From the IMG/VR virus record IMGVR_UViG_3300024520_000049, positions 62,001 through 126,000 of that record: 64,000 nt of DNA. One strand, 5' to 3'. A model generated the notes under the pieces. The model was not told where the DNA came from. It searched no databases and saw nothing but the letters and a program-made list of their open reading frames with translations. This stretch comes from a virus. Within the stretch, counting starts at the first letter, position 1. Each line of letters begins with the position of its first letter. Made by a program: the position numbers and the translations under genes. Of the stretch, positions 8,686-17,163 are shown one piece after another.

Positions 8686-9324
8686 ATGAAGGTACTACGA
8701 AATCATATACAATTAAACTACGCCACCGCAGGCTCGCTGCGCGCGGAGGATATTCCCTATGATGGCTCACAATCGATTACAACTAAAGTTGATGCTATTG
8801 CCAGCGGAGCGCTCGTCCCTTTGGCAGAAAAGATCGCAAGCGGTAGTGCGAATATAGAGTTCACTACTGAGATAACTTCTTTGTACGACAAATACATACT
8901 AGACATGACTGGAGTAAGCCCAGCTAGCAGTAGTCAGGTTTTGTACGCTAAAGTTTACGTAAACGGTGCTTTGAAGCAAAGTAGTGGCAACTATCGATAT
9001 ATTTTCACTGATTATGATTACGCTGGCGGAGGTTCACAAGTTGCAGTAGATAGTGGGGCATTTTCTACGTACCTCAGATTATGCTGGGGGCAGCAGACGT
9101 CAGATTCCAATAATCTTAGTGGAGTTTTAGAATTAACAAACGTCAATACACCCAATCAGTGGAGTCAAATGGACTTCAAAGGTGGTTTTAATAACACCAG
9201 ATTTACGACACAAGGCGCTAATAATGACGTGACAGCAGATGTTATCGACGGCCTCAGAATTCAATATTTAGCGGGCAACATCGCTGAGGGAATTTTCAGA
9301 TTATACGGCGTTGCTAAGCCGTAA
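8686..9324 (+). CDS. hypothetical fibre-associated protein
   Basis: ATG at 8686 is chosen because the open frame upstream runs through the terminator; GGCGGA is a modest RBS. 212 aa. The N-terminus (MKVLRNHIQLNYATAG, then ITTKVDAIASG) resembles short fibre connector segments. The rest is beta-rich with repeated VYVNGALKQSSGNY-type strands. It is clearly richer in A/T than the fibre genes before it, suggesting a separate origin. No promoter was seen in the 27 bp between terminator and start, so readthrough or processing may supply its mRNA. Confidence 0.55.
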   Translation: MKVLRNHIQLNYATAGSLRAEDIPYDGSQSITTKVDAIASGALVPLAEKIASGSANIEFTTEITSLYDKYILDMTGVSPASSSQVLYAKVYVNGALKQSSGNYRYIFTDYDYAGGGSQVAVDSGAFSTYLRLCWGQQTSDSNNLSGVLELTNVNTPNQWSQMDFKGGFNNTRFTTQGANNDVTADVIDGLRIQYLAGNIAEGIFRLYGVAKP

Positions 9325-9331
9325 CGACTGG

Positions 9332-9359
9332 TTGACATACCCACCCAGCGGAATAGAGT
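9332..9359 (+). promoter_or_regulatory. candidate sigma70 promoter
   Basis: A perfect TTGACA at 9332 is followed after 16 bp by TAGAGT, a 4/6 match to the -10 box. It sits about 30 bp before the gene at 9392 and the glycosyltransferase behind it. Confidence 0.45.
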
Positions 9360-9391
9360 AGTACGAACACGAAATACGAAGGAGGCCTATC

Positions 9392-9679
9392 ATGGCAGGA
9401 AAAAAGAAAGACACCCCAAAAAAGAAGCGTGCACCAGCCCGCAAAAGGGCTACGGCTAAGACGAAAAAGACCAACACGCCCGCACCCCCTCCAGCTGTGC
9501 TACCGATCAGCACTGCAGATCTGCTCCGTGCTGACATGGACACCAGAGAGACCGCCTGCACCGCAGCGATTGAGGAGGCGGCCTCAAAGTTCAACTGCAT
9601 CATCGTCCCTGTGATTAAGATCGAGGGTGGGCAAGTTGCAGGGCACGTAGAGATCCGCGCCAGACCGCCTGTGGTGTAA
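9392..9679 (+). CDS. small lysine/alanine-rich basic protein
   Basis: 95 aa, ATG preceded by AAGGAGG. The first 35 residues are almost all Lys, Arg, Ala, Pro and Thr, a disordered DNA- or RNA-binding type of tail. The rest forms a small alpha/beta region (TRETACTAAIEEAASKFNCIIVPVIKIE). Possible histone-like or condensation role; no family recognised. It ends 3 bp before the glycosyltransferase start, so the two are co-transcribed. Confidence 0.55.
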   Translation: MAGKKKDTPKKKRAPARKRATAKTKKTNTPAPPPAVLPISTADLLRADMDTRETACTAAIEEAASKFNCIIVPVIKIEGGQVAGHVEIRARPPVV

Positions 9680-9682
9680 ACA

Positions 9683-12610
9683 ATGGTCCGTCGCGAAGAA
9701 GAACCCACCTGCGGTAAGAAGCCGCTTCGCGTGCTCTTCTTCATGGAGAACTTCACGCAGTACAGCGGTGGGCGCTATCATCTATTTCAAGAAGCGTACA
9801 CTCTTGCGTCACTTCCAGGGGTCACGGTTTGTTTGTCGACAAATCGTGACCCTTTATATCTTAATGACTTCCCCCCTTTAGACGATCTCCACATACATCT
9901 GGACTACGCTATCCCTCCGGGGCACTTTGACTTCGTGGTGGGCACAGCGGCAAACTGCGGCAACATGGCTGTCGACTACGCCAAGAAGCACAGCGTCCCG
10001 TCAATCGTCGTCTCTCTGGAGACCCCCAACTTTATCTCTAAGTACCGCGGCGGGCGGGATAGTGAAGAAAGCTACTGGGTAGACTTCCGACACGCCGCGC
10101 GCAAAGGGGATCTTCTATTCGCCTCCGCAACGCTGCCAGGCAACTACTTAGCGAAATGGGCCGACCGCCCCCGCCATAAAGTCATCAACATGCCGCCCGC
10201 CTACAACGAGCTGGCGCTGGCCGCCGCCGGCGCACCGCCGATCGCCAACACAGTGATCTTCGTCAGCCGCGTCGTGCACCACAAAAAGCTTGATCGGTTC
10301 CTGGAGGCTATGGCGGAAGTGCAGCAGGAGATCGCTGGCGCCCCGAGTGTGAGCATCATCGGATCCGGCCGGCGTGAGGATATAGAAGGACAGATGAAAG
10401 AGCTGGGCGTGCGCGGACAACTCTTCAGCAACATTACGGACGTCACAAAATTTCAGCTGATCAAGCAGTCCATAGGGATGATCACGTGCACTACCTATGA
10501 AGGATTTGGTATGAGCCCTCTGGAGGCCTTGGCGTGTGGCGTGCCTGTGCTCGCCTTCGACCTGCCCATCTTCCATGAAACTTTGCGTGATTACATCACC
10601 TACATAAACCCCAAGCGCCCCGATGAGCTCAAGACACAGCTGAAGAAGCTCATTGTCGTGCCCGAGGAATTTGAGGAGAAGACCGAGGAGGGTGGCCGGT
10701 GGGTTCAGGAGCAGTACAGCTTGGAGGCTATGAAGGGCCGATGGCGGGACGTGATCGACCATCGCCTATGCCAGGTAAAGCGCCAAGAGCCCAAGTTCAC
10801 TATCTGCGTGATCGCACTGAATGAGGCTGAGTACGTTGAGTACAACCTGGAGCAGCTCTATGCGTGGGACTGCTGCCATCAGATCATTATCATTGAAGGC
10901 TCCGTGGAGAACTATCCCAAAGACCACCTGTCTGAGGGCGGGCTATCTGGGGACGGGACAACGGACATCCTGAAGTCCTGGGCCGACAGAGATAAGGTCA
11001 CCTACATCAGCGGCACCTTCCCCGACAAGATCGCACAGCGCAATGAGTATGCCCGGCGCGTTACCGGGACGCACGTGCTGGTCGTGGACGCTGACGAGTT
11101 CTATTCCGACCAGGCACTGCGAGACCTAAAAGAAGACGTGATGATGAACCCGGACTGCGAGCTATTCATGTTTAACTTTTCCGCGGACATGAGCAAGCGC
11201 ACCTACTTCCATCTATGGCACACCTTCCAGCAGCATGCCATTGGCGGGTACTGGGACATCCCCCATAACCGGGTCTATAAGTGGACACCTGGGTCGCGCT
11301 ACGAGGGCACTGATCATAATCACCCGACAAAGCCTGACGGCAAGAAGCTCATCCGCTCCCAGGTAGAGGCGCTGTTCACACGCTGCGTCTGTGTGCACAC
11401 AGGGTTTGTGAAGAACGTGCAGAACCAGCGAGACAAGAACCAGTTCTACCTGAACCGCGGAGAGGGTAAGGAGCTGGATCCTACCATTCGTCGGCGCCGG
11501 CAGATGTACATTGACTGCCGGATGTCGTACGAAACCTGGAAGCCCAGACGAGGATTGCCGCACGGGGCCTCTGTGCAGCCCTTCACGCACGCGCTGCCTG
11601 AGACGTTGCTGCAGCATCCGTACTTCACGTCGCCTAAGCAGATTTATAGCACAGAGGCGCAGGAAACGGCCGGCGTGCCTTTGGACGTCATCGTTCCGGA
11701 CATCGGCACAGTTGTCGACACCACGGTGGTCATGGTGCAGTACGGCACCACCCCGGAACGGAACAAGGCTGCCCGAGAGTGCCTGACCCGTTTAGCTGAG
11801 CAGAAGATCCGCGCGGAGTTCATCCTCGTGGACCTGAGCGATACTGCGTGGGAGGTCCTGCCAGAGATCGAGCGCTTTGAGCGGCATCAGTGTATCCACA
11901 TGATAGAGAAGCCCGAGCACCGAGGGCTATGGCAGAAGGAGGCGCTCATCAACAGGGCGATGAAGAACGTCACCACACCCTACGTGATTCTCCTGGACAT
12001 GGACCTGTACTCAGATGATCCTTACTGGTTGTGGCGGATACGGGAGAAGTTGAACATGGGGCCCGATGTGATGGTGCAGGGGTTCCGCCACTGCCACGAC
12101 ACGCTGTTCCCGGAAGTGCACTGCTTCTCGACGTGTGCTGCGCCGACCCCTGGCATGATGACAGCACCCGGCGGGGTCTGGGGAATGCACACTGAGACCT
12201 TCCGACGCAACGGCGGGCTTAACCCCTACCTCCTCTTCGGCGGCGGGGATAGCTTCATGGTTGCCGAATTTTCAGGAGTCGTGAAACCTTTCATGAATAA
12301 CTTCTCCCGGCTCAGTGACATCGTGCGGCGCACGCTGCCGATCAAGTGCAGCCTGAGCCATGTGGACGTAGACATCAAACACGTCAACCACGGTGCCACC
12401 GGTTCACGCAACTATGCTGACCGTCATTACATGACCTCGTACTTTACGCGCCCGATCCGCGTACTTGTGGATATTGACCCTCGCGGCATACTCCGCTGGA
12501 AGTACCCCGGCTGCCCAGAGCAGGAGATGGTGGCTCGGCGCGGGGAAATGTCTAGCCAGGAGAAGGTTAAGGAGATTTGCCAGAGTATCCTGGATTCCCG
12601 GAAAAGGTAG
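9683..12610 (+). CDS. three-domain glycosyltransferase (GT4-like + two GT2-like)
   Basis: 975 aa. Residues about 15-365 form a GT-B domain of the GT4 type, with a Gly-rich start (YSGGRYHLF) and the C-terminal motif EGFGMSPLEALACGVPVLAF (from 273). Residues about 371-640 are a GT-A/GT2-like domain with TICVIALNEAEYVEYN and the metal-binding DAD at 469-471. Residues about 680-900 form a second GT-A domain with ILLDMDL (DMD from 772) and a late FGGGDSF segment. All three look intact. Phage glycosyltransferases modify virion proteins, phage DNA or host surface sugars; the substrate cannot be read from sequence. Its place after the fibre block hints at fibre or capsid glycosylation, but this is inference. 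Confidence 0.85.
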   Translation: MVRREEEPTCGKKPLRVLFFMENFTQYSGGRYHLFQEAYTLASLPGVTVCLSTNRDPLYLNDFPPLDDLHIHLDYAIPPGHFDFVVGTAANCGNMAVDYAKKHSVPSIVVSLETPNFISKYRGGRDSEESYWVDFRHAARKGDLLFASATLPGNYLAKWADRPRHKVINMPPAYNELALAAAGAPPIANTVIFVSRVVHHKKLDRFLEAMAEVQQEIAGAPSVSIIGSGRREDIEGQMKELGVRGQLFSNITDVTKFQLIKQSIGMITCTTYEGFGMSPLEALACGVPVLAFDLPIFHETLRDYITYINPKRPDELKTQLKKLIVVPEEFEEKTEEGGRWVQEQYSLEAMKGRWRDVIDHRLCQVKRQEPKFTICVIALNEAEYVEYNLEQLYAWDCCHQIIIIEGSVENYPKDHLSEGGLSGDGTTDILKSWADRDKVTYISGTFPDKIAQRNEYARRVTGTHVLVVDADEFYSDQALRDLKEDVMMNPDCELFMFNFSADMSKRTYFHLWHTFQQHAIGGYWDIPHNRVYKWTPGSRYEGTDHNHPTKPDGKKLIRSQVEALFTRCVCVHTGFVKNVQNQRDKNQFYLNRGEGKELDPTIRRRRQMYIDCRMSYETWKPRRGLPHGASVQPFTHALPETLLQHPYFTSPKQIYSTEAQETAGVPLDVIVPDIGTVVDTTVVMVQYGTTPERNKAARECLTRLAEQKIRAEFILVDLSDTAWEVLPEIERFERHQCIHMIEKPEHRGLWQKEALINRAMKNVTTPYVILLDMDLYSDDPYWLWRIREKLNMGPDVMVQGFRHCHDTLFPEVHCFSTCAAPTPGMMTAPGGVWGMHTETFRRNGGLNPYLLFGGGDSFMVAEFSGVVKPFMNNFSRLSDIVRRTLPIKCSLSHVDVDIKHVNHGATGSRNYADRHYMTSYFTRPIRVLVDIDPRGILRWKYPGCPEQEMVARRGEMSSQEKVKEICQSILDSRKR

Positions 12611-12639
12611 TTGACCTCACCTGATTCTCGGGCTATAAT
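12611..12639 (+). promoter_or_regulatory. near-consensus sigma70 promoter
   Basis: TTGACC (12611-12616), a 17-bp spacer and a perfect TATAAT (12634-12639) start right at the stop of the glycosyltransferase. Transcription should start near 12646. A terminator follows about 45 bp later, so the primary product may be very short. Confidence 0.85.
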
Positions 12640-12645
12640 ATAGCT

Positions 12646-12729
12646 CCACCGAGATACTGGCAGGAGATACTCCTCCTGTTTGTTTGTGCGTGAGGCCTTG
12701 GTTCTACCGGACCAGGGCCTCTTTTATTT
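12646..12729 (+). ncRNA. candidate short transcript or attenuated leader
   Basis: Between the strong promoter and the terminator there is no ORF with an RBS. There is a small hairpin, CAGGAG paired with CTCCTG (about 12661-12678), and then the terminator stem. This could be an approximately 80-nt small RNA or a leader controlling the gene at 12784. It is called from architecture only. Confidence 0.4.
12692..12729 (+). terminator. rho-independent terminator
   Basis: GAGGCCTTGGT pairs with ACCAGGGCCTC around an 8-nt loop (12692-12721), with one G-T wobble, and is followed by TTTTATTT. Confidence 0.88.
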
Positions 12730-12734
12730 AGCTC

Positions 12735-12762
12735 TTGCACCAGAACTTAGCTGCAGTATGTT
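12735..12762 (+). promoter_or_regulatory. candidate promoter for the gene at 12784
   Basis: TTGCAC, a 16-bp spacer and TATGTT lie between the terminator and the RBS AAGGAG of the next gene. Match to consensus is moderate (4/6 in both boxes). Confidence 0.4.
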
Positions 12763-12783
12763 AAAGTATCCAAGGAGCGATCG

Positions 12784-13305
12784 ATGAGCGAAGATCCCTG
12801 CAAGTGCCAAAAAATTCCGGTGAACCCACTTCACGTGGCCCTGCCGTTCAACCCTCTGGGGATTGTAACAAAGACAGGGAAAGTTCAGCGTAATATTCAT
12901 AAGCTCTTCCAGGGCGATTGTTTGCGCATATGCACAACCGCGTTTACACTGGACTGCGAACCAGCAACCCCCGATAACTCCCTCGTCTGCTTCTCACTGG
13001 TCGATGACCGCTTTTGCAAAGATGCACCGATCTTCCAAGCCAGCTGGGACGACGGTATTGTTGTTTCCAATGCGGACGCGGAGCTGGGTGGTATTGTGAT
13101 CAAAGTACCTGAAGAGATTACTTGCAACTTGCGCCGCGGGCGGTTCATGTATGACATTGTAATCACAGATAAACTCAATAAGAGCCGGCGCACATCTGAA
13201 GAAGGCCACATCCTAGTAGAGTACGGAGCTTCCGCGCCACAGCCTGATATCCCATACCGTCCTGTGGCGGATGAAACACAGAACACTGCAGAAGACGAGC
13301 CATAA
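12784..13305 (+). CDS. beta-sandwich virion-like protein
   Basis: 173 aa, preceded by AAGGAG. The pattern (GDCLRICTTAFTLD, CFSLVDDRF-x-x-API, then LRRGRFMYDIVITD and a terminal EEGHILVEYG strand) follows a recurrent phage structural beta-sandwich: polymer-like strands, a G-x-(Y/F)-x-YD turn, and an E/T-x-x-G-x-x-x-V closing strand. Several Cys residues occur near the N-terminus (CKCQ). First gene of a three-gene overlapping run with the glycine-zipper proteins. Virion role inferred. Confidence 0.5.
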   Translation: MSEDPCKCQKIPVNPLHVALPFNPLGIVTKTGKVQRNIHKLFQGDCLRICTTAFTLDCEPATPDNSLVCFSLVDDRFCKDAPIFQASWDDGIVVSNADAELGGIVIKVPEEITCNLRRGRFMYDIVITDKLNKSRRTSEEGHILVEYGASAPQPDIPYRPVADETQNTAEDEP

Positions 13306-13751
13306 TGCCTAAACGTAAAGTATCCGAAGCAGAACTTCTCGCTGCGCTTCAGCAGACCCCGTATAAGCCCACACCACCAAAGCGCACGAAACGCTTGCTA
13401 CCCGAGGCCTTCCCTGATTATGGGCGGTCCAGAGCAAGTCAGGGCCGGGGTGATCCACACACAGCTGGGCTTATTCGAGGTACCGGCAGCGGCCTGGCGT
13501 CCGCGGCGCTAGGCGCGCTTGCTGCGCGTCTGGCTACAAACGACACGTCCAAAGTCCTGCTGGCCAGTGTGCTGAGCGGGCTGCTTGGCGGCGGTGCTGG
13601 TTATGTGTCTGGCAAAGGCGAGCGCGAAAGTGACAACACCAAACTCCTCGCCCTGCGCCGCCTGGGTATCGAGACACCTGGAGAATTTGACATCGCAAGC
13701 CGCTACCCGCTGCTGGCCCAACGAATTACTACCAAAGGAGAACGCATCTGA
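13305..13751 (+). CDS. glycine-zipper, membrane-active-type protein
   Basis: 148 aa, start overlapping the preceding stop (TAATG). The first 55 residues are basic and Pro-rich. Residues about 58-105 (GSGLASAALGALAARLA, VLLASVLSGLLGGGAGYVSG) form Gly/Ala-rich hydrophobic helices with small-residue spacing typical of glycine zippers. Such proteins in phage structural regions can be virion components that insert in membranes during DNA entry. That role is inference. Confidence 0.55.
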   Translation: MPKRKVSEAELLAALQQTPYKPTPPKRTKRLLPEAFPDYGRSRASQGRGDPHTAGLIRGTGSGLASAALGALAARLATNDTSKVLLASVLSGLLGGGAGYVSGKGERESDNTKLLALRRLGIETPGEFDIASRYPLLAQRITTKGERI

Positions 13752-14386
13752 TGCCCTCTTTAGGAAACCTTGTTAAAGCCCTCGACAACATGTCTACGGC
13801 GCGGCGCGCTGCTTTGGGCGCTGGCGCTGGCGCCGTGATCGGCCGTGAAGTTACGCCCCGCGCGCTGGGCTTTCGGGATGACCCAGCGGCTACCAACATG
13901 AGCACGCTGCTGGACACAATTACATACGGCACGCTTGCAGGTATGGGCCGCGGCAACCTCGTCTCTGCACTGAAGTCAAATCCCATGGCGCCTATGGGTC
14001 TCGCCGCAGGCATGGCTGGTGGTCAGACAATTCCGGTCGCGATGAAAGGTTTGCGGGAAGGCACGGACGCCGCCGGAGCTGCTACATCAGCTTTTAGCCG
14101 ACCGCTGCAGCCGACCCTGAGCGAGCAAGCTGGTTCTGCTCTACAATCCCCAACTGCGCGGGGTGCTGGGATTGGCGCTGCTGGTGCGGGGATTTCTGCG
14201 ATTTTATCAGGCCTGCTGCGCGCTCGTAGCGATTCAGAGGTCGAGGGTGGTGCTGGGCGCGGTACAATGATCGGCAAAGACTTCCTCAAATACCTGCTGC
14301 CCGCGCTGCTTGCCGGCGGGACGATTGGGTCACTCAACGGGAGCTCGAACCCGCAGTCTTCTGGCGGTGGTCTAAACCTGCAGTAG
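13751..14386 (+). CDS. glycine-zipper protein, partner of the upstream gene
   Basis: 211 aa, TGATG overlap with the previous gene. Three to four Ala/Gly-rich hydrophobic stretches (AALGAGAGAVIG, APMGLAAGMAGGQ, GAGIGAAGAGISAILSGLL, YLLPALLAGGTIGSL) separated by polar loops suggest a multi-pass or pore-forming protein. Its last 53 bp overlap the 3' end of the reverse-strand primase-like gene. Likely a minor virion or ejection-type component; not proven. Confidence 0.55.
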   Translation: MPSLGNLVKALDNMSTARRAALGAGAGAVIGREVTPRALGFRDDPAATNMSTLLDTITYGTLAGMGRGNLVSALKSNPMAPMGLAAGMAGGQTIPVAMKGLREGTDAAGAATSAFSRPLQPTLSEQAGSALQSPTARGAGIGAAGAGISAILSGLLRARSDSEVEGGAGRGTMIGKDFLKYLLPALLAGGTIGSLNGSSNPQSSGGGLNLQ

Positions 14387-17066
14387 GAAGCTGTAGGATA
14401 TCATCACCACGCTGGCACACTGAGTTCCACCACTCACGGGATACTACCCAGTGACGTTTGTACTCAGCACTTTCTTTTAGGTCTTTGCTGTGCAGATGAT
14501 TAGCTGCAAATACGGACTCCCCATTGTAGCTGTTCGCCGCTGCAGTGGCCAGTTGCTGCCATAGCACAATATCCCCGTCGTCCTTGTAGTAGCCGATGCT
14601 GCCTGTGTTTTTGCTGCTGGTGAACGAGGGGCTGATACTGACCTTGCCCCGGCTTATTGCGGCGCTTAAGCATAGGATAAATGACTCCGGTGTGTTCACG
14701 TTAATGAACACACGGCGATCTGATACCATGTCCAGCACAGCGCACGGGGTATCAATATTCAGTGTATCACATATCCATCGTACGCCTAAGTTACTAGGTA
14801 TTGTGTGGGAAAGACTTCCAGCGTTGATCGCGGTGCTCCGAGCGACTTGCTGCAGCAAAGCAGGGAAATTCGTCCGCAGGCGCGCAAGCAGGTCCTCAGG
14901 TATCCGCATGGCTTCCATCTCCCCGAAGGCCGCGACGTCCTGCTGGACCAAACATGTGTTGTTGTGGCGGACAACGGCAGCGGACTGGTTCGTGGATACG
15001 AGGCCTATCAGTGGCATTGGGGCTTTAAGGACTGCTTCCGCCAAGTCTCCTTTCTGCAGTCCCACCTGGCAGAAGTGGGGCAGTGCTCCTGTTGTGCTGT
15101 ACAAGTTCTGGAGCTTATACAGCTGGTGGAGCTCTCGGATATGTTGGTACGCGTCATCGCCAGCAAAGAAACCAACCAGCTGCTCCAGGGTGGGCTCCCA
15201 TAGCGGCTGTTCGTCAATCATGGTGTGGAAGAATAGATGTCGCGGGCGATAGTCCTTCCGGGTGGCACTTGTGAGTAACCCGTGGACGATATGCCCGAGA
15301 GCAGCGTTGAAGCCGGTAATAGAGGGATGGTCAATCTGGAGAAGCTCTTTGTAACAGCTCAGCGCAGTTATCGCGCCTGGGACAATACCCGCGAAGCGTA
15401 AATGAGTCTCTGCCGGCATAAGCGCAGCAGCACGCCCTTCGTCGATTTTTCCCGACCGCGTATTTAGGGAGAATTTTGGGAAATATAGCAAACCCAGCCC
15501 TTTTGCACCTAATCGGGTCACAGGGGCTACTTTTGGCGCCTTATCAAAGCGCCGCAACAAGGTAAACCAGTTGAACGGCAGCGCACTAGATTCCAGGTCC
15601 AGTTTACTCTCCCCGTCCATAGCGGCCCACACCAGGTCACTGATATCCTGCCGTGTGTTGAGTTTCTTGTAGGAGATGCGAATGGGGAACGGCGGGTCCT
15701 CTGGGCAGTCTGTGCGGACGTAGCCAACTACCTCGATGTCTTTAGGGTGCTTCACAAACCTGTCGATGTAGATGGCGAAGTTGCTGAGAGTCCGCATCTC
15801 TGGGTCCATGAGGAAGTAGCCAGAGGGGTCTCGGCGAATCGTCATACCCTGGAGGATAGTCTCCTGAGCATGGCAGCTTATCAGCTGGACATGTTCGATA
15901 AGTTCTTCAGCGTCCTTGTAGGGCTCGAGCTCAGCGACAAGGGCTTCCCTATCCTTGTCCCGCAGCGGTGTAGCAGATAGCTCACAGACTACAGCGTCGC
16001 GATCGCTGGCGAACTTTCTGTATAGATGATCAGCCATCCACTCCCACACGCCTACGCCAGGTTCGGCTAATTCACGAACAGCTTTGAGTTTATCAAAGGA
16101 GCGCAGTCCCTGGCTTAGGCTGTTGACGTTGACAGTACATCTGGCACATCGCTCAGACGCCCGTATATAGCCAAGCGTATCTTTAATCGTGAGCGGATCC
16201 GCTGGGTGGTCAACCAGCACGACCTCCTCTAAACAGGGGAGCTTTGAGAGCGCCTCCGGGTGAGAAACCATAGCAGGGTTCACCCGGTTGCCGCTGTACC
16301 GGTCGCCGAGGTGGTACTGCCCCACAACAGCAAAAAGCGCATCAAACTCTGATTTAAGTAGCGTTAGCCGGCGGACGACAGGCCAGCTTAAATTACGTTC
16401 GAGGAATATGCCGGGCGCTTTAGTGGTGCCATGAGTCTCCATCACCCCCGTCTGCAGATTGAAGACCTTCAGCTGCGTGATTGTGGGGCCTTGGAAGTAG
16501 GGGAATATTAAATGGTCCAGTGTGGAGTACTTCGTATCCTGCAAAGCTGTTACGCATGAGGGAGCACTTCCTGGGCAAACAAATCCACAATCGGCACGCA
16601 GCAAGGTCTCTTTGTTGATCCAGCCCGGGAGGTGGCCCATGTAGAGTTTGTCGTATTGCGTGGTCAACGCGCCGCGTCCAGCTTTGAGAAAGGTCTGCAA
16701 GCCCCGCTGCTTTTGGTGCTCCCTCACAGACGTGTGCAGATGATCCCGGTCGCTGCTAAGCGTTCCAGTGCTGGCGAACATCATTCCGCGGAAACGCCCA
16801 TCTGCCGTAAAGTCTTTGACTGCGATCTCGGTCGGAGTGTTCTTCACTCTATAAGCCAACTCAGCAGGGCTGCCCACGAAGCGGCAGGATTTGTGCGCGC
16901 AGCGGAAGTAGACGCCGGGGGTGCCGGCATTCTCTACAGCAAGGGTCGCAGAATCGCGCTGCGCGTGCAGAGGGCAGGGGTACGGACCCTCGCCGTTTAA
17001 CCGAGATTCTCCGATTTTCAGACTGGCCAAAAAGTCCCGAATCGCCGTGTATGTGTCGCTGCTCAT
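14334..17066 (-). CDS. primase-like protein: CHC2-type zinc finger + TOPRIM-like region
   Basis: 910 aa on the reverse strand; start supported by AGAAGGGA upstream. Residues 31-61 carry CPLH and CAHKSC, a CHC2-type primase zinc site. HLIFPYFQG near 185-193 and, further on, E240 (LLKSEFDALFA) and VVLVDHPADP (D286, D290) fit a TOPRIM-like catalytic core. The long C-terminal part (about 300-910) has no recognisable Walker A, so helicase activity is doubtful. It may be a replication initiator or a diverged second primase, since a shorter conventional DnaG-like protein is at 46850. It is one of only two reverse-strand genes and converges on the glycine-zipper gene. Confidence 0.65.
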   Translation of the reverse strand: MSSDTYTAIRDFLASLKIGESRLNGEGPYPCPLHAQRDSATLAVENAGTPGVYFRCAHKSCRFVGSPAELAYRVKNTPTEIAVKDFTADGRFRGMMFASTGTLSSDRDHLHTSVREHQKQRGLQTFLKAGRGALTTQYDKLYMGHLPGWINKETLLRADCGFVCPGSAPSCVTALQDTKYSTLDHLIFPYFQGPTITQLKVFNLQTGVMETHGTTKAPGIFLERNLSWPVVRRLTLLKSEFDALFAVVGQYHLGDRYSGNRVNPAMVSHPEALSKLPCLEEVVLVDHPADPLTIKDTLGYIRASERCARCTVNVNSLSQGLRSFDKLKAVRELAEPGVGVWEWMADHLYRKFASDRDAVVCELSATPLRDKDREALVAELEPYKDAEELIEHVQLISCHAQETILQGMTIRRDPSGYFLMDPEMRTLSNFAIYIDRFVKHPKDIEVVGYVRTDCPEDPPFPIRISYKKLNTRQDISDLVWAAMDGESKLDLESSALPFNWFTLLRRFDKAPKVAPVTRLGAKGLGLLYFPKFSLNTRSGKIDEGRAAALMPAETHLRFAGIVPGAITALSCYKELLQIDHPSITGFNAALGHIVHGLLTSATRKDYRPRHLFFHTMIDEQPLWEPTLEQLVGFFAGDDAYQHIRELHQLYKLQNLYSTTGALPHFCQVGLQKGDLAEAVLKAPMPLIGLVSTNQSAAVVRHNNTCLVQQDVAAFGEMEAMRIPEDLLARLRTNFPALLQQVARSTAINAGSLSHTIPSNLGVRWICDTLNIDTPCAVLDMVSDRRVFINVNTPESFILCLSAAISRGKVSISPSFTSSKNTGSIGYYKDDGDIVLWQQLATAAANSYNGESVFAANHLHSKDLKESAEYKRHWVVSREWWNSVCQRGDDILQLPTAGLDHRQKTAGSSSR

Positions 17067-17163
17067 AAAAATTAAATTCCCTTCTGGAAAGCGGGGCCTT
17101 CCTGGTTTAAGTTAAAGCGTATCTTCCTGAACTGCAATATTACCCCGTTAACAGGGAGCAAAA

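Noticed and set aside
17067-17163. Divergent promoters between the primase-like gene and the gene at 17164
   Set aside because: Only weak -35/-10 matches were seen in either direction, so no promoter is called.
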